A stretch of DNA of 64,000 nucleotides from Ewingella americana ATCC 33852. Its GTDB lineage: Bacteria > Pseudomonadota > Gammaproteobacteria > Enterobacterales > Enterobacteriaceae. Location: contig NZ_JMPJ01000037.1 in NCBI RefSeq assembly GCF_000735345.1, positions 42,431 through 106,430 of the forward strand, in the 5' to 3' direction. A program made the position numbers and the translations under genes. The notes beneath the pieces are model-generated. The model was given only the letters and a program-made list of their open reading frames with translations, was not told the origin of the DNA and ran no database searches. Below are positions 53,446 to 63,497 of this stretch, in pieces; within the stretch, counting starts at the first letter, position 1, and every line of letters starts with the position of its first letter.

Positions 53446-55101
53446 ATGGAACGAAGAGCATTTATTAAAGCGTCAATGGCGTTTGCCGCCTACTGCGGGG
53501 TGCCAGCAATGGCATCAGTGTTCACGCGATCTGCTGAGGCAGCACAGGGGAATGTCGCGGACGGTGGTGCAACGTCTTTTGACTTCTCCGTGTTGCAAAA
53601 GATGGCGAGCTCCCTTGCGTCGAAGCCTTACGGTGGCGCGCCGCAACCTCTACCAAAAACCTTGGCAGAGCTGACGCCGCAGGCGTACAACGCCATTGAA
53701 TACGATCACGCGCACTCCCTGTGGCATGACTTGCCAAACCGTCAGCTTGACGTTGAGCTGTTCCACGTCGGCATGGGCTTTAAGCGCCGTGTGCAGATGT
53801 ACTCCGTTGATGCCGACAAAAAACAGGCGCGTGAGATCCACTTCCGCCCTGAATTGTTCCAGTATCACAACGCCGGGGTCGACACCAAGCAACTGGAGGG
53901 GATCACCAACCTCGGGTTCGCTGGTTTCAAAGTCAACAAAGCTCCTGAACTGACCCGCCGCGACGTGGTGTCATTCTTGGGCGCGAGTTATTTCCGCGCG
54001 GTAGATGACACTTATCAGTATGGTTTATCCGCCCGAGGCGTGGCCGTCGACACCTTTGTCGGCCAGCCGGAAGAGTTCCCGGACTTCACCGCCTTCTGGT
54101 TCGAGACGCCAAAATCTGGCGACACCACCTTCACGGTTTACGCCCTGTTGGATGGCCCAAGCGTCACCGGCGCTTACCGTTTCATCATTCACTGCGAGCC
54201 AACGCGCGTAGTGATGGAAATCGAAAAGCACCTCAATGCGCGTCAGGACATCAAGCAGCTCGGCATCTCGCCAATGACCAGCATGTACAGCTGCGGCACC
54301 AGCGAGCGCGGCCGCTGCGACACCATTCACCCGCAAATCCATGACTCGGATCGTCTGGCCATGTGGCGCGGCAACGGCGAATGGGTTTGTCGTCCGCTGA
54401 ATAACCCGCAGAAGCTGCAGTTCAACGCCTTTGCCGATGAAAACCCGAAAGGCTTTGGCCTGTTGCAGCTCGACCACGACTTCAACAACTATCAGGATGT
54501 GATTGGCTGGTACAACAAGCGTCCGAGCCTGTGGGTTGAGCCGGTCGGCAACTGGGGGAAAGGGGCGATTAACCTGCTGGAGATCCCAACCACCGGTGAG
54601 ACGCTGGATAACATCGTCTGCTTCTGGCAGCCGGAGAAGCCGGTCAAGGCCGGGGATAATTTCACCTTCAGCTACAAGCTTTACTGGAGCAGCGAGCCGC
54701 CAGAGCGCAGTCCGCTGTCCAACGTGCTTGCCACCCGCACCGGCATGGGCGGCTTCCCAGAAGGTTGGGCGCCGGGCGAGCACTATCCTGATGTCTGGGC
54801 GCGCCGTTTCGCGGTGGATTTCATCGGTGGCGAGCTGAAAGCCTATGCCGATAAAGGCATCGAACCGGTGATTAATGTCTCTGCCGGTAAGATTAAAAAC
54901 ATCGAAATCCTCTACGTGCAGCCGTTCGATGGTTACCGCATCCTGTTCGACTGGTATCCGGATAGCGATTCTGTCGCGCCGGTTGAGCTGCGCATGTTCC
55001 TGCGCTCGGGCAATACCGCGCTGTCGGAAACTTGGCTGTACCAGTATTTCCCACCGGCCCCGGATAAGCGTAAGTACATTGATGACCGCCAGATGAGCTA
55101 A
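53446..55101 (+). CDS. opgD: Periplasmic glucan biosynthesis protein OpgD (MdoD)
   Basis: 551 aa, the same length as E. coli OpgD and alignable throughout. Twin-arginine signal peptide [18 protein letters not shown], cleaved near residue 32. The N-terminal beta-sandwich (VENRQLD-like [37 protein letters not shown]) is the catalytic domain of the OpgG/OpgD family. The C-terminal Ig-like domain ends [20 protein letters not shown]. It shapes backbone structure of osmoregulated periplasmic glucans. Monocistronic. Confidence 0.97.
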   Translation: MERRAFIKASMAFAAYCGVPAMASVFTRSAEAAQGNVADGGATSFDFSVLQKMASSLASKPYGGAPQPLPKTLAELTPQAYNAIEYDHAHSLWHDLPNRQLDVELFHVGMGFKRRVQMYSVDADKKQAREIHFRPELFQYHNAGVDTKQLEGITNLGFAGFKVNKAPELTRRDVVSFLGASYFRAVDDTYQYGLSARGVAVDTFVGQPEEFPDFTAFWFETPKSGDTTFTVYALLDGPSVTGAYRFIIHCEPTRVVMEIEKHLNARQDIKQLGISPMTSMYSCGTSERGRCDTIHPQIHDSDRLAMWRGNGEWVCRPLNNPQKLQFNAFADENPKGFGLLQLDHDFNNYQDVIGWYNKRPSLWVEPVGNWGKGAINLLEIPTTGETLDNIVCFWQPEKPVKAGDNFTFSYKLYWSSEPPERSPLSNVLATRTGMGGFPEGWAPGEHYPDVWARRFAVDFIGGELKAYADKGIEPVINVSAGKIKNIEILYVQPFDGYRILFDWYPDSDSVAPVELRMFLRSGNTALSETWLYQYFPPAPDKRKYIDDRQMS

Positions 55102-55124
55102 GTTTCTGGCGATGCAGAAATAAG

Positions 55125-55160
55125 AAAGCCCCGTCTCTCGCGAGCGGGGCTTCTTTTTTT
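55125..55160 (+). terminator. Terminator after opgD
   Basis: AAGCCCCG (55126-55133) pairs with CGGGGCTT (55145-55152), then CTTTTTTT. Confidence 0.9.
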
Positions 55161-55246
55161 ACTTCTATTTTTTACTTCTATATTCGCAGGTGAATCAGAA
55201 GCTTATCTTGCTGGTAACCCGACACAGGAGACCCACGCAATGATTC

Positions 55247-55429
55247 TTAGAACGCTTTCACCAGAACTTCTCTTTGAGAAGGCTCTTGGCCGGTTCTCAA
55301 CAGGCTGTCGAAGGATTTCTCCATCTTTTTCACTTGCTGCAAAAATTCTTGTGGCGAGAAATCGTGTGATTTGCCGCTCATGTAGGCGAGTGCCAATTCT
55401 TTAGCCTGGTAGCGCTGGAAGTTATACAT
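55247..55429 (-). CDS. Small conserved-looking cytoplasmic protein
   Basis: 60 aa from the ATG at 55429, which has GGGGGA 5-6 nt upstream. An upstream ATG at 55450 is less well placed. Helical and charged: MYNFQRYQAKELALAYMSGK, then FSPQEFLQQVKKMEKSFDSL. No signal peptide or membrane segment. Family not recognised. It lies alone, convergent with opgD. Real coding is supported by the ribosome site and codon pattern. Confidence 0.6.
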   Translation of the reverse strand: MYNFQRYQAKELALAYMSGKSHDFSPQEFLQQVKKMEKSFDSLLRTGQEPSQREVLVKAF

Positions 55430-55811
55430 GTTATCCCCCAATTCCTGCATGTCTGGCGCAATATCTCGATTGGCGCACCAGTAAATTCGGAATTTATTAA
55501 ATTTAAAATGAAAAGTTAAACAGGATGGCTAACAGCGAGCTGACCTTGTGCAACTGCTTACATCGTGCTGCCAATGCGATGCATTCTACGGCATCCATTG
55601 ATAAGTGAAAGCCGCTTTAATTGATGGATTCGATAGTTGAAACTTTATAAAAAGAGTTGAAGTTGCCTCATTTCTCGCGTGCAGAAAAGAACGCGTTTTC
55701 TGCCCGAAATTCTTAGCTTCCCATGCGATCGTTATTAGATTTAATAATGTGACTTTGGCGCAGAACCGACTAGGCTCAGGGTAGGTTTTTCAATGGAAAG
55801 AGGTTTTTATC
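55430..55811. other. Intergenic between the small gene and gldA
   Basis: 382 nt, A/T-rich. It must hold the divergent promoters of the 60-aa gene and gldA. No open frame or strong structure seen. GAAAGAGG at 55797-55804 serves as gldA ribosome site. Confidence 0.45.
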
Positions 55812-56909
55812 ATGAGTAAATTTATCTTCTCTTCACCTCGAAAATACGTACAAGGCAGTGGCGTACTGGACGAACTTGGCGGCTATCTCCCGGCGCTGGG
55901 TGGAAAATCCTTCCTGATAGCTGATGACTTGGTTTGGGGGCTGATCGGCGAGCGCGTCAAAAGCTCGTTGAAGCAGGCCGAAGTCGAATTTCACTTCGAA
56001 AAATTTAATGGTGAAGCCTCGGCGAATGAGATAAGCCGGCTGACCGCCATTGCGCGCAAAGCAGGGACGCAGGTAGTGGTCGGGCTGGGCGGCGGTAAAA
56101 CGCTGGACACGGTCAAAGCCATTGCCGATGAGTTGAAGCAAAACGTGGTGATTGTGCCCACCGTGGCTTCCACCGATGCCCCGTGCAGCGCGCTGTCGGT
56201 GATTTACACTGACGAAGGGGTGTTCGACACTTATCGTTTCTACAATAAGAACCCTGACTTGGTACTGGTGGATACCCACGTCTGCGCGCAGGCCCCGGTG
56301 CGGCTGTTTGCATCAGGGATTGCCGACGGCTTGGCGACCTTCGTCGAAGCGCAGGCCGTGCTGCGTTCCCACTCGCACTCCATGGTCGGCGGGGACCCGA
56401 CGATTGCGGGTATGGCGATTGCCGAAGCCTGTGAGAAGACGCTGCTGACCTACGGCTACAGTGCCTATACCGCCGTCGAGCAGAAGCTGGTCACTCCGGC
56501 GGTGGAAGCCGTGGTGGAGGCCAACACCTTGCTCTCCGGGTTGGGTTTTGAAAACGCCGGGCTGGCCGGGGCTCACGCCATTCACAACGGTTTTACCGCG
56601 GTTTCCGGCGACATCCACCACCTGACCCATGGCGAGAAAGTGGCCTACGGCACTCTGACCCAGATGGTGCTGGAGCAGCGCCCGGATGAAGAGATTGCCC
56701 GCTACATTCGCTTCTATCGCTCCATTAATATGCCGACCACCCTCAAAGAGATGCATCTTGAGAAAGAGTCTTACGAGAATCTGGTGAAAGTCGGCAAGCT
56801 GGCGGGAGGCGAGGGCGATACCCTCGGCAACTTGAATCGTAATCTGTCGGCGGAAGATGTGGCAAACGCCATTTTGGCAGTGGACGCCTTCAGTAAAACG
56901 GTGAAATAA
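55812..56909 (+). CDS. gldA: Glycerol dehydrogenase GldA
   Basis: 365 aa, iron/zinc-type polyol dehydrogenase. NAD site GLGGGKTLDTVKAIAD, metal ligands at Asp in GIADGLATFVEA, His in AHAIHNGF and His in HLTHGEKVAYG. It oxidises glycerol to dihydroxyacetone with NAD+ and can work in reverse. The E. coli protein is nearly the same length. Monocistronic with its own terminator. Confidence 0.94.
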   Translation: MSKFIFSSPRKYVQGSGVLDELGGYLPALGGKSFLIADDLVWGLIGERVKSSLKQAEVEFHFEKFNGEASANEISRLTAIARKAGTQVVVGLGGGKTLDTVKAIADELKQNVVIVPTVASTDAPCSALSVIYTDEGVFDTYRFYNKNPDLVLVDTHVCAQAPVRLFASGIADGLATFVEAQAVLRSHSHSMVGGDPTIAGMAIAEACEKTLLTYGYSAYTAVEQKLVTPAVEAVVEANTLLSGLGFENAGLAGAHAIHNGFTAVSGDIHHLTHGEKVAYGTLTQMVLEQRPDEEIARYIRFYRSINMPTTLKEMHLEKESYENLVKVGKLAGGEGDTLGNLNRNLSAEDVANAILAVDAFSKTVK

Positions 56910-56917
56910 ACCGGCTC

Positions 56918-56944
56918 ACTCCCCCTGTTCAGGGGGAGTTTTTA
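56918..56944 (+). terminator. Terminator after gldA
   Basis: ACTCCCCCT pairs with AGGGGGAGT around a 4-nt loop, then TTTT. Confidence 0.88.
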
Positions 56945-58228
56945 CAGCCTCGCCAGCACCCATGGCATCACCACCGGCAGCTGCGACAGCAGGTACAGAA
57001 TCAGGCCAATAAAGGCGCCCACCAGCGTGCCATTAATACGAATAAACTGTAAATCCTTGCCGATATTCAGCTCAATCTGCCGCGACATATCCCGCGCATC
57101 CCAGCTTTTCACCGTGTCACTGATATGGCGAGTGAGAAACTCTGCGAAGTCAGGCGCCATGCGCGCCGCCACGGTTTCCATCTGCAGATTCAGTGAGGCG
57201 CGCAGCTTCTCATCCTGCTCCAGAGCCTGCCCCAGCCACTGTCCCGACTCGGTAATTTTCAGCCGCACCCGCGAGTTAGGGCTGTCCAAATCCTCTTTCA
57301 GCCAGCCGCGCATGTCGCTCCATAGCTGCATCAAGTAATCATTCAGTTTTTCGTCATTCTTCAAATACTGCTTAATCTCCTCGGCCTTTTGCGCGGCGGC
57401 GGGGTCGTTTTGCAGCGTCCAGATGAATTTCTGCACCGAACGGTCGAAGCCTTTGCGGAAGGCGTGGCTCTGGTCATTGCCCATGTCATCAAGCACCGAA
57501 TTGACGGCGTTCGACACCATATCCGCGCCGTTGCGCCCCAGCCAGCCGGTGGGCAGCAGCTTGGCGGTCAGCGGGTGTTCGCGCTTCATCCAGTTAACAA
57601 TTTGAGTCGAGATAAAGCTGCGCGTGCTCTCCTTGGCGAGCAGGGCTTCCAGCTGGTCCATCGCCTGATCCAGCAAAGCTTGATGCCGCCCGTCTTTGGT
57701 CAGGCTCTCTAAAATGGTGGCTACCGACTGCGACAGGTCAATTTTGTCGATCACCCGAAACAGCGCGCGTTTGATCAACTGGGCGATGCGCTGGTCGTCG
57801 GTGAACTCGAGAAAGCCGCGCATCATCTTGACCAGATAATGGGCGAAGCGCGGGGCGTTGTCCGGGGCATTCAGCCAGTCAGAAATCATCCGCGCCGGAT
57901 CATGCTTGCGGATCAGCTCGACAATCGACTCCGGTGCCAGAAACTTCTCCTGTACGAAAATCGCCAAATTATCGGCAATTTTGTCTTTGTTCTTGGGGAT
58001 GATCGCCGTGTGTCCGGCAATAAACGGCACCGGCACGCGGCGAAACAGCGCCACCACCGCAAACCAGTCAGCCAGCGCGCCGACCATCGCCGCCTCGGCA
58101 ATGGCCTTCAGCCCAAGTATCCAGAAATTGGGCGGCAAAAAGAGGGTGACAACAAACAGGGCGGCGGCCGTCAGCAGCAGCCCCAGCGCATTACGTTTAC
58201 TTCGGCGAAGTTCATGTTCTTTATCCAT
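56942..58228 (-). CDS. yjiN: DUF445 inner-membrane protein YjiN
   Basis: 428 aa, aligning along its length with E. coli Yji[52 protein letters not shown], and the C-terminal [20 protein letters not shown] and [20 protein letters not shown]. One or two N-terminal helices and one C-terminal helix flank a long coiled-coil-like cytoplasmic or periplasmic middle. Function not established. Its 3' end abuts the gldA terminator, and its start faces the Fur-box-like site of yojI. Confidence 0.92.
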   Translation of the reverse strand: MDKEHELRRSKRNALGLLLTAAALFVVTLFLPPNFWILGLKAIAEAAMVGALADWFAVVALFRRVPVPFIAGHTAIIPKNKDKIADNLAIFVQEKFLAPESIVELIRKHDPARMISDWLNAPDNAPRFAHYLVKMMRGFLEFTDDQRIAQLIKRALFRVIDKIDLSQSVATILESLTKDGRHQALLDQAMDQLEALLAKESTRSFISTQIVNWMKREHPLTAKLLPTGWLGRNGADMVSNAVNSVLDDMGNDQSHAFRKGFDRSVQKFIWTLQNDPAAAQKAEEIKQYLKNDEKLNDYLMQLWSDMRGWLKEDLDSPNSRVRLKITESGQWLGQALEQDEKLRASLNLQMETVAARMAPDFAEFLTRHISDTVKSWDARDMSRQIELNIGKDLQFIRINGTLVGAFIGLILYLLSQLPVVMPWVLARL

Positions 58229-58292
58229 TACAGAAGTTTAGGAACTGCGCGCAGGGCTGTCAGCTTTTTTCTTTTTCTTCGAGGCTTGCTGG

Positions 58293-58311
58293 AATAATGA
58301 GAATTATTCTT
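58293..58311 (+). promoter_or_regulatory. Fur-box-like palindrome upstream of yojI
   Basis: AATAATGAGAATTATTCTT matches 14 of 19 positions of the Fur consensus GATAATGATAATCATTATC. A perfect 7-bp inverted repeat (GAATAAT and ATTATTC) is centred in it. It lies 82 nt upstream of the yojI start and 65 nt from the divergent yjiN start. Confidence 0.6.
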
Positions 58312-58392
58312 GATATCGATTCACTGCTGATTAAACTGCCCAGCTATTCATATCTTTGCTGTATTGGTCGACTTTCTGGGAAACAAGATTTT

Positions 58393-60072
58393 ATGGAGTT
58401 GTTACGCGTAGTGTTTAAGCAGTATCGCTGGCCGTTTCTGGCGGTAATGGCACTGAGCCTGGCCAGTGCGGCGCTGGGGATTGGCCTGATTGCCTTTATC
58501 AATCTGAAATTAATTGAAACCACTGAAGCCTCCCTTGCCGTGCTGCCGGAATTCCTCGGTTTCTTGCTGCTACTGATGGTGGTGACCCTTGGCTCCCAGC
58601 TGGCGCTCACCACGCTCGGCCACCACTTCATCTACCGCCTGCGCGGGCAATTTATCAAACGCATTCTGGATACTGACATCGAGCGCATTGAGCAGATTGG
58701 CAACGCGCAGCTGCTCGCCAGCCTGAGCAGCGATATCCGCGCCATTACGCTGGCCTTTGTGCGCCTGCCGGAGCTGGTGCAGGGCATTATCTTGACTCTC
58801 GGCTGCGCGGCTTATCTGGCGTTTCTCTCGCCGAAAATGCTGCTGGTCACCGTGGTGTGGCTGGTGGTGACCATTTTGGTCGGCTTCTCGCTGGTTTCGC
58901 GGGTTTACCGCCATTTGAGCCACGTGCGCGAAGCGGAAGACCGTTTGCAAAAGGATTACCAGATGGTGATCGACGGGCGCAAAGAGCTGGCGCTCAACCG
59001 CGAGCGCGCCCGCAAACTGTATGACGAAGAGTATGTGCAGGACGCCACCAGCTACCGTCACCACATCGTGCGTGCCGACACCTTCCACCTTAGCGCGGTG
59101 AACTGGTCGAACATTATGATGCTCGGCGCGATTGGGCTGGTGTTCTTTATGGCCAATACGCTGGGCTGGTCTGATACCAACGTCGCCGCCACTTACTCCC
59201 TGACGCTGCTGTTCCTGCGCACGCCGCTGCTGCAAGCAGTGGGGGCTTTGCCGACCTTACTCAGCGCACAGGTGGCATTCCGCAAGCTCAACGGCCTGCG
59301 CTTAACGCCTTACCAGCCTGAGTTTGCCGCCACGCCAAAAACCCAGAGCTGGCAGACGCTGGAGCTGCGTGACCTGACCTTCAACTATGGCGACAAAGAG
59401 CAGGAGGCCGGGTTTGGCGTGGGTCCGCTGAACCTGACCATTAAACGCGGCGAGCTGGTGTTCCTGATTGGCGGCAACGGCAGCGGCAAGTCGACCATGG
59501 CGATGCTGCTGACCGGGCTGTATCAGCCGCGCTCGGGGCAGATCCTGCTCGACGGCGTGCCCGTCAGCGAGCCGGAGCAGTATCGCCAGCTGTTTTCCGC
59601 CGTGTTCACCGACTTCCACCTGTTTGGTCGCCTGATGTCCGCCGACGGCAACACGCCTGATCCCGAGCTGGTGGAGGTGTGGTTGCAGCGCCTGAATATG
59701 AAAGAGAAGCTACAATTTGACGGCGACAGAGTCACCAACTTGCAGCTATCGCAGGGGCAGCGTAAACGCGTCGCGCTGCTGCTGGCGGCCTGCGAGGGGC
59801 GTGACTTCCTACTGCTCGACGAATGGGCGGCGGACCAAGATCCACAGTTCCGCCGGACTTTCTATCGCGAGCTGCTGCCGTTGCTGCGCGATATGGGCAA
59901 AACCGTACTGGCGATCAGCCATGACGACCACTATTTCGAACATGCCGATCGCCTGTTGGAAATGCGTTCTGGTAAATTGAGCGAATTACACGGCGAAGCC
60001 CGAGCCGACGCCAGCCGCGACGCCGTGGCGCAAATTGACCAAAAAAAGGAAACCATTGATGAACTGGAATGA
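58393..60072 (+). CDS. yojI: Peptide-exporting ABC transporter YojI (permease-ATPase fusion)
   Basis: 559 aa from the ATG at 58393, which matches the E. coli YojI start (MELL...QYRWPF). The frame is open 32 codons upstream through the Fur-like site, which argues against that start. Six transmembrane helices (to about residue 300), then the ATPase: Walker [10 protein letters not shown], signature [10 protein letters not shown], Walker [14 protein letters not shown] and H-loop AISHDDH. In E. coli YojI exports the cyclic peptide microcin J25 with TolC. It belongs to the cyclic peptide/siderophore exporter group. Overlaps the next gene by 14 nt. Confidence 0.94.
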   Translation: MELLRVVFKQYRWPFLAVMALSLASAALGIGLIAFINLKLIETTEASLAVLPEFLGFLLLLMVVTLGSQLALTTLGHHFIYRLRGQFIKRILDTDIERIEQIGNAQLLASLSSDIRAITLAFVRLPELVQGIILTLGCAAYLAFLSPKMLLVTVVWLVVTILVGFSLVSRVYRHLSHVREAEDRLQKDYQMVIDGRKELALNRERARKLYDEEYVQDATSYRHHIVRADTFHLSAVNWSNIMMLGAIGLVFFMANTLGWSDTNVAATYSLTLLFLRTPLLQAVGALPTLLSAQVAFRKLNGLRLTPYQPEFAATPKTQSWQTLELRDLTFNYGDKEQEAGFGVGPLNLTIKRGELVFLIGGNGSGKSTMAMLLTGLYQPRSGQILLDGVPVSEPEQYRQLFSAVFTDFHLFGRLMSADGNTPDPELVEVWLQRLNMKEKLQFDGDRVTNLQLSQGQRKRVALLLAACEGRDFLLLDEWAADQDPQFRRTFYRELLPLLRDMGKTVLAISHDDHYFEHADRLLEMRSGKLSELHGEARADASRDAVAQIDQKKETIDELE

Positions 60073-60877
60073 AGTGATGGTGTGGGGAGTGAGCGGAGTG
60101 GTGATTGCCGCAATACTTGCCGCGCTGCACAAGAAGGGCAAGTTGGGTAAAACGCCCGCCATTATCCTATTTTTGGTGTTGGTTATTGGCGGCAACGCAC
60201 TCTACGCGGGGCTGATTAAACCGCGCATGCAGGCTTCCAGTCAGACGGCGGAAATTGACCACGCGCTGGGCGAACTGCCTATCTTCAAGACCATCAATGA
60301 GCAAGAGCCAGAACTGTACCAGCAGATCCGCAGTAATATTCTGCGCTTGAGAGAAGAGGGGAAAACCCAGCAAGAGGCGATTGATACTGTCAAACCGATG
60401 GTGTCGGCCTTAATCTCCCAGCGAATGAATACCGCGCCCGACGCCAACGTGTTGGCGGCGATGCGGGTCAGTCTGCAAGAGATGCAGGAGCTACAGGCGC
60501 GCCATGACGGCACCTGCTTTAAATTCTTGTATCCACAAATCAGCGGCGGGGTGAACACGGCGCAGGTGCTGTCGCCTGAGTTGTTCAAAAAAGACCTCGA
60601 CACCATGAATGACCTGCTTCAGGCCAGTGGCAGCGGGCAGAAAACCCAGCCAACTACAGTGAGCGCCGAGAAAGCTCAGGCGCTAATGGTGCCAGTGCGC
60701 GAGAAGCTGCATCAGGATTACGGCGACCAGTTGCAGATGTTTAACGATTTAGGCGCGGCGAGCGTTGATCGCGCCAAGGTGTGTGACATCTCCATCAGCC
60801 TCTACTCCAACATTTTGGCCTTGCCGGAGGCTGACGCTGTCGGCCTGCTGCGCCTGATGCTGGGCAAGCAGGGGTGA
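60059..60877 (+). CDS. Membrane-anchored protein of unknown function, coupled to yojI
   Basis: 272 aa from the ATG at 60059, inside the end of yojI (14-nt overlap). Two N-terminal transmembrane helices (about residues 7-23 and 33-53), then a large helical domain ([40 protein letters not shown]) with two Cys (near residues 150 and 241). Family not recognised. Overlap with a transporter gene suggests an accessory role, or a separate envelope function. No downstream partner in the operon; a terminator follows. Confidence 0.72.
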   Translation: MNWNEVMVWGVSGVVIAAILAALHKKGKLGKTPAIILFLVLVIGGNALYAGLIKPRMQASSQTAEIDHALGELPIFKTINEQEPELYQQIRSNILRLREEGKTQQEAIDTVKPMVSALISQRMNTAPDANVLAAMRVSLQEMQELQARHDGTCFKFLYPQISGGVNTAQVLSPELFKKDLDTMNDLLQASGSGQKTQPTTVSAEKAQALMVPVREKLHQDYGDQLQMFNDLGAASVDRAKVCDISISLYSNILALPEADAVGLLRLMLGKQG

Positions 60878-60891
60878 TCTAAACGATCTTT

Positions 60892-60929
60892 GCCTCCAGC
60901 GTTACAAACCGCTGGAGGCCGCTCTTTTT
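60892..60929 (+). terminator. Terminator of the yojI operon
   Basis: GCCTCCAGCG (60892-60901) pairs with CGCTGGAGGC (60910-60919), then CGCTCTTTTT. Confidence 0.85.
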
Positions 60930-61058
60930 GGCATTCTGGGTGATTTTTCTTCCTTCTCGTTGCGATCCAGAAAAAACCTGATATTTTCCGCATCAATAAT
61001 CGCTATTATCACTATTCTAAAAAATAATAATTCCCCCGAGTGTCGGATAGATTCCTTT

Positions 61059-63497
61059 ATGCATAAATTCTTTAAAGCGCCCGTGGTGTGGGCACTGTTA
61101 GCCACGCTGTTTATGGCACCAATGGCGACATGGGCGGCCAACAACGGTGATGCGGCCGATATCAGCGCATCGGCGGCGGATCCCAACGCGGCTCCCGAGC
61201 CGGTAAAAATCAACGTGCCCGCCACGTTGACCGCGCTGCAAAAACGCTTGGATACCACCAAACAGCAGGTTTCGTCGGCCAAAACCGAGAAAAAGCTCAA
61301 CGGCTTAAATGACGATGCGCTGGCGATTGTGGATGACGCCGACAAGCTGATTGCCGCGCTTGGGCCAATGCGTGCTCAGGTGCAGGCCCAGCTTGATGTC
61401 CTCGGCCCGGCCCCTGCGGCGGGAGCTTTGCCTGAAACCGGTGAAGTGGTGCGCCAGCGTAATAAGCTGAACACCAGCAAAACTCAGCTCGATGCGCAAA
61501 ATGAGCAGGCCACGGCCATTCGCACCAGCGCGCAGAACCTCTCTAGTCAGATTGGCGGGCTGCGCCGCGACACGTTGAAAACCCAAATCGCCCTGAACAC
61601 AGGCAGCGTTCTGAGCAAGAACTTCTGGATGGCGCTGTTAGAGCCGCAGGACAATGACCGCGCGCGCTTCGCCGATTTTGGCTCGCAGATCAGCGCCGCC
61701 TGGGACCAAGCTTGGCAGCCTGAGTTCCGCGTAGGTTCTGCGTTCTATCTGCTGCTGGCGCTGGGGATTGGTCTGTTGGGGCGTCGCCTACTGGATAAGC
61801 CGCTGAACTGGATCCTTCAGCGCTGGCTTCCCGGTGGCCGTCTGCGCCGCAGCCTGCTGGCGACCATTGTGACGCTGGTGGTGGTCATCACCCAATGGCT
61901 AAGCATCACCTCGCTGTTCCAGTTCTTTGTGCGCCTGCCGGACACCTCTGAGGCGTTGCTGGAGTTCGCCAACTCGCTGATCGGCCTCGTGGTTTTCTCC
62001 GCGCTGGTGGCCGGTTTAGGCTCGGCACTGCTCTCGACCAAGCATCCTTCGTGGCGTCTGCCGGGGTTGGCGGACCCTATCGCCAATACGCTGGCCTCCT
62101 TCCCGATAACACTCAGCGCCTTCATCCTTATCTTCGGCGTGGTCGAAGAGGTGAACAATCTGGTGGGTGCCAGCGTTTCAGCCACGCTGTTCGGTAATGG
62201 CCTTTCAGCTTTTCTGGTTGCAGCCAGCTGTCTTGTCACGCCAATGCGTGTTAACAGCGTTCGCCGCCACCTGCTAGCACGCGGCGAGCAGCCCGAAGCC
62301 CGTTCGACGCTGGCCGGTCTGATCCACATGGCTATTAGCATCACCGCCATTGCCATCCTCGCGGCGCTGCTGATTGGTTATATTCCGCTGGCCCGTTTCC
62401 TAACCTATGAATTGTTGTGGGTGGGTTTGGTTCTGACCGGCCTGTACTTGATGATTCATCTGGTGGTGGACTTTAGCGAGAGCTTCTTCTCGCCAAATAC
62501 CTCCACCGGCAAGTTGCTGAAAAGCAGCCTGAGCGTCAATGAGCGCCATCTGTCGCTGGCCGCCACGCTGTTCGCCGCCGTGGGCAAAACCCTGCTGATC
62601 CTGTTTGCTGCCGTGGCCTTGCTCAATGGCACCTTCGGGACCACCACGCCGATAGAGCTGCTGAGCAAAGTGGTGGATATCTGGGGCGGAAAAGGGCTGG
62701 AAGGGATGAATATCATTCCTGCTCACGCCGTTAACGCTTTCCTCTGTCTGGCGGTTGGCCTGTATGTGCTGCGCTCGGCCAAACGCTGGTTAGATAACGA
62801 CTTCCTGCCAAAAACCGCCATGGATCGCGGCATGCGCGCCTCGCTGGTGACGCTGTTCACCAACGTCGGCTATGTGCTGATCATTCTGCTGACGCTCTCC
62901 ACGTTAGGCATTGAGTGGAACCGTCTGGCATGGATTGTCAGTGCGCTGTCGGTAGGTATCGGTTTTGGCTTGCAGGAGATCGTGAAGAACTTTATCTCCG
63001 GTTTGATTTTGCTGACCGAGCGCCCAGTGAAAGTAGGGGACTTGGTGACCATTAGCGGCGTCGAGGGGGATATCCGCCGGATCAACGTGCGTGCGACTGA
63101 GATCCAACTGAGTGACCGTTCAACGGTGATTGTGCCGAACTCGCAGTTCATCTCGCAAAACGTGCGTAACGCCACCATGGGCAACGCGCAGGGCGTAGCC
63201 ACCATCGCGCTGACCTTCCCGCTAGACATCGACCCCGAGCAGGTGCGCTCGCTGCTGTTGCAGTGCTACGAGCTGCACGAGTCGATTCTCGACACGCCAG
63301 CGCCTTCCGTCAGCTTCAAAGAGCTGGGCCCGAATGGCATTGTGCTGAGTGTTACCGGCTATGTCGCCAGCCCGCGTATGGTCAGCGGCACCAAGAGTGA
63401 CCTGCTGTATGAGATCCTCAAGGCACTGAGGAATGCGGATATTAGTCTGAGTCAGACGCAGACCATGGTGTTGGAGCAACCGTTCGAAAAACGGTGA
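61059..63497 (+). CDS. Mechanosensitive channel of the MscS family with DUF3772 domain
   Basis: 812 aa from the ATG at 61059. The frame is open 33 codons further, but this start gives a signal peptide (residues 1-29, ending TWAA). A periplasmic DUF3772 coiled-coil domain spans about 40-190 (LDTTKQQVSSAKTEKKLNGL). About ten transmembrane helices follow, then the MscS pore helix and beta domain (ALSVGIGFGLQEIVKNFISG, LLTERPVKVGDLVTISGVEG, VIVPNSQFISQNV). It should open on membrane tension to release solutes during osmotic downshock. Large DUF3772 members are distinct from E. coli MscS. Confidence 0.92.
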   Translation: MHKFFKAPVVWALLATLFMAPMATWAANNGDAADISASAADPNAAPEPVKINVPATLTALQKRLDTTKQQVSSAKTEKKLNGLNDDALAIVDDADKLIAALGPMRAQVQAQLDVLGPAPAAGALPETGEVVRQRNKLNTSKTQLDAQNEQATAIRTSAQNLSSQIGGLRRDTLKTQIALNTGSVLSKNFWMALLEPQDNDRARFADFGSQISAAWDQAWQPEFRVGSAFYLLLALGIGLLGRRLLDKPLNWILQRWLPGGRLRRSLLATIVTLVVVITQWLSITSLFQFFVRLPDTSEALLEFANSLIGLVVFSALVAGLGSALLSTKHPSWRLPGLADPIANTLASFPITLSAFILIFGVVEEVNNLVGASVSATLFGNGLSAFLVAASCLVTPMRVNSVRRHLLARGEQPEARSTLAGLIHMAISITAIAILAALLIGYIPLARFLTYELLWVGLVLTGLYLMIHLVVDFSESFFSPNTSTGKLLKSSLSVNERHLSLAATLFAAVGKTLLILFAAVALLNGTFGTTTPIELLSKVVDIWGGKGLEGMNIIPAHAVNAFLCLAVGLYVLRSAKRWLDNDFLPKTAMDRGMRASLVTLFTNVGYVLIILLTLSTLGIEWNRLAWIVSALSVGIGFGLQEIVKNFISGLILLTERPVKVGDLVTISGVEGDIRRINVRATEIQLSDRSTVIVPNSQFISQNVRNATMGNAQGVATIALTFPLDIDPEQVRSLLLQCYELHESILDTPAPSVSFKELGPNGIVLSVTGYVASPRMVSGTKSDLLYEILKALRNADISLSQTQTMVLEQPFEKR

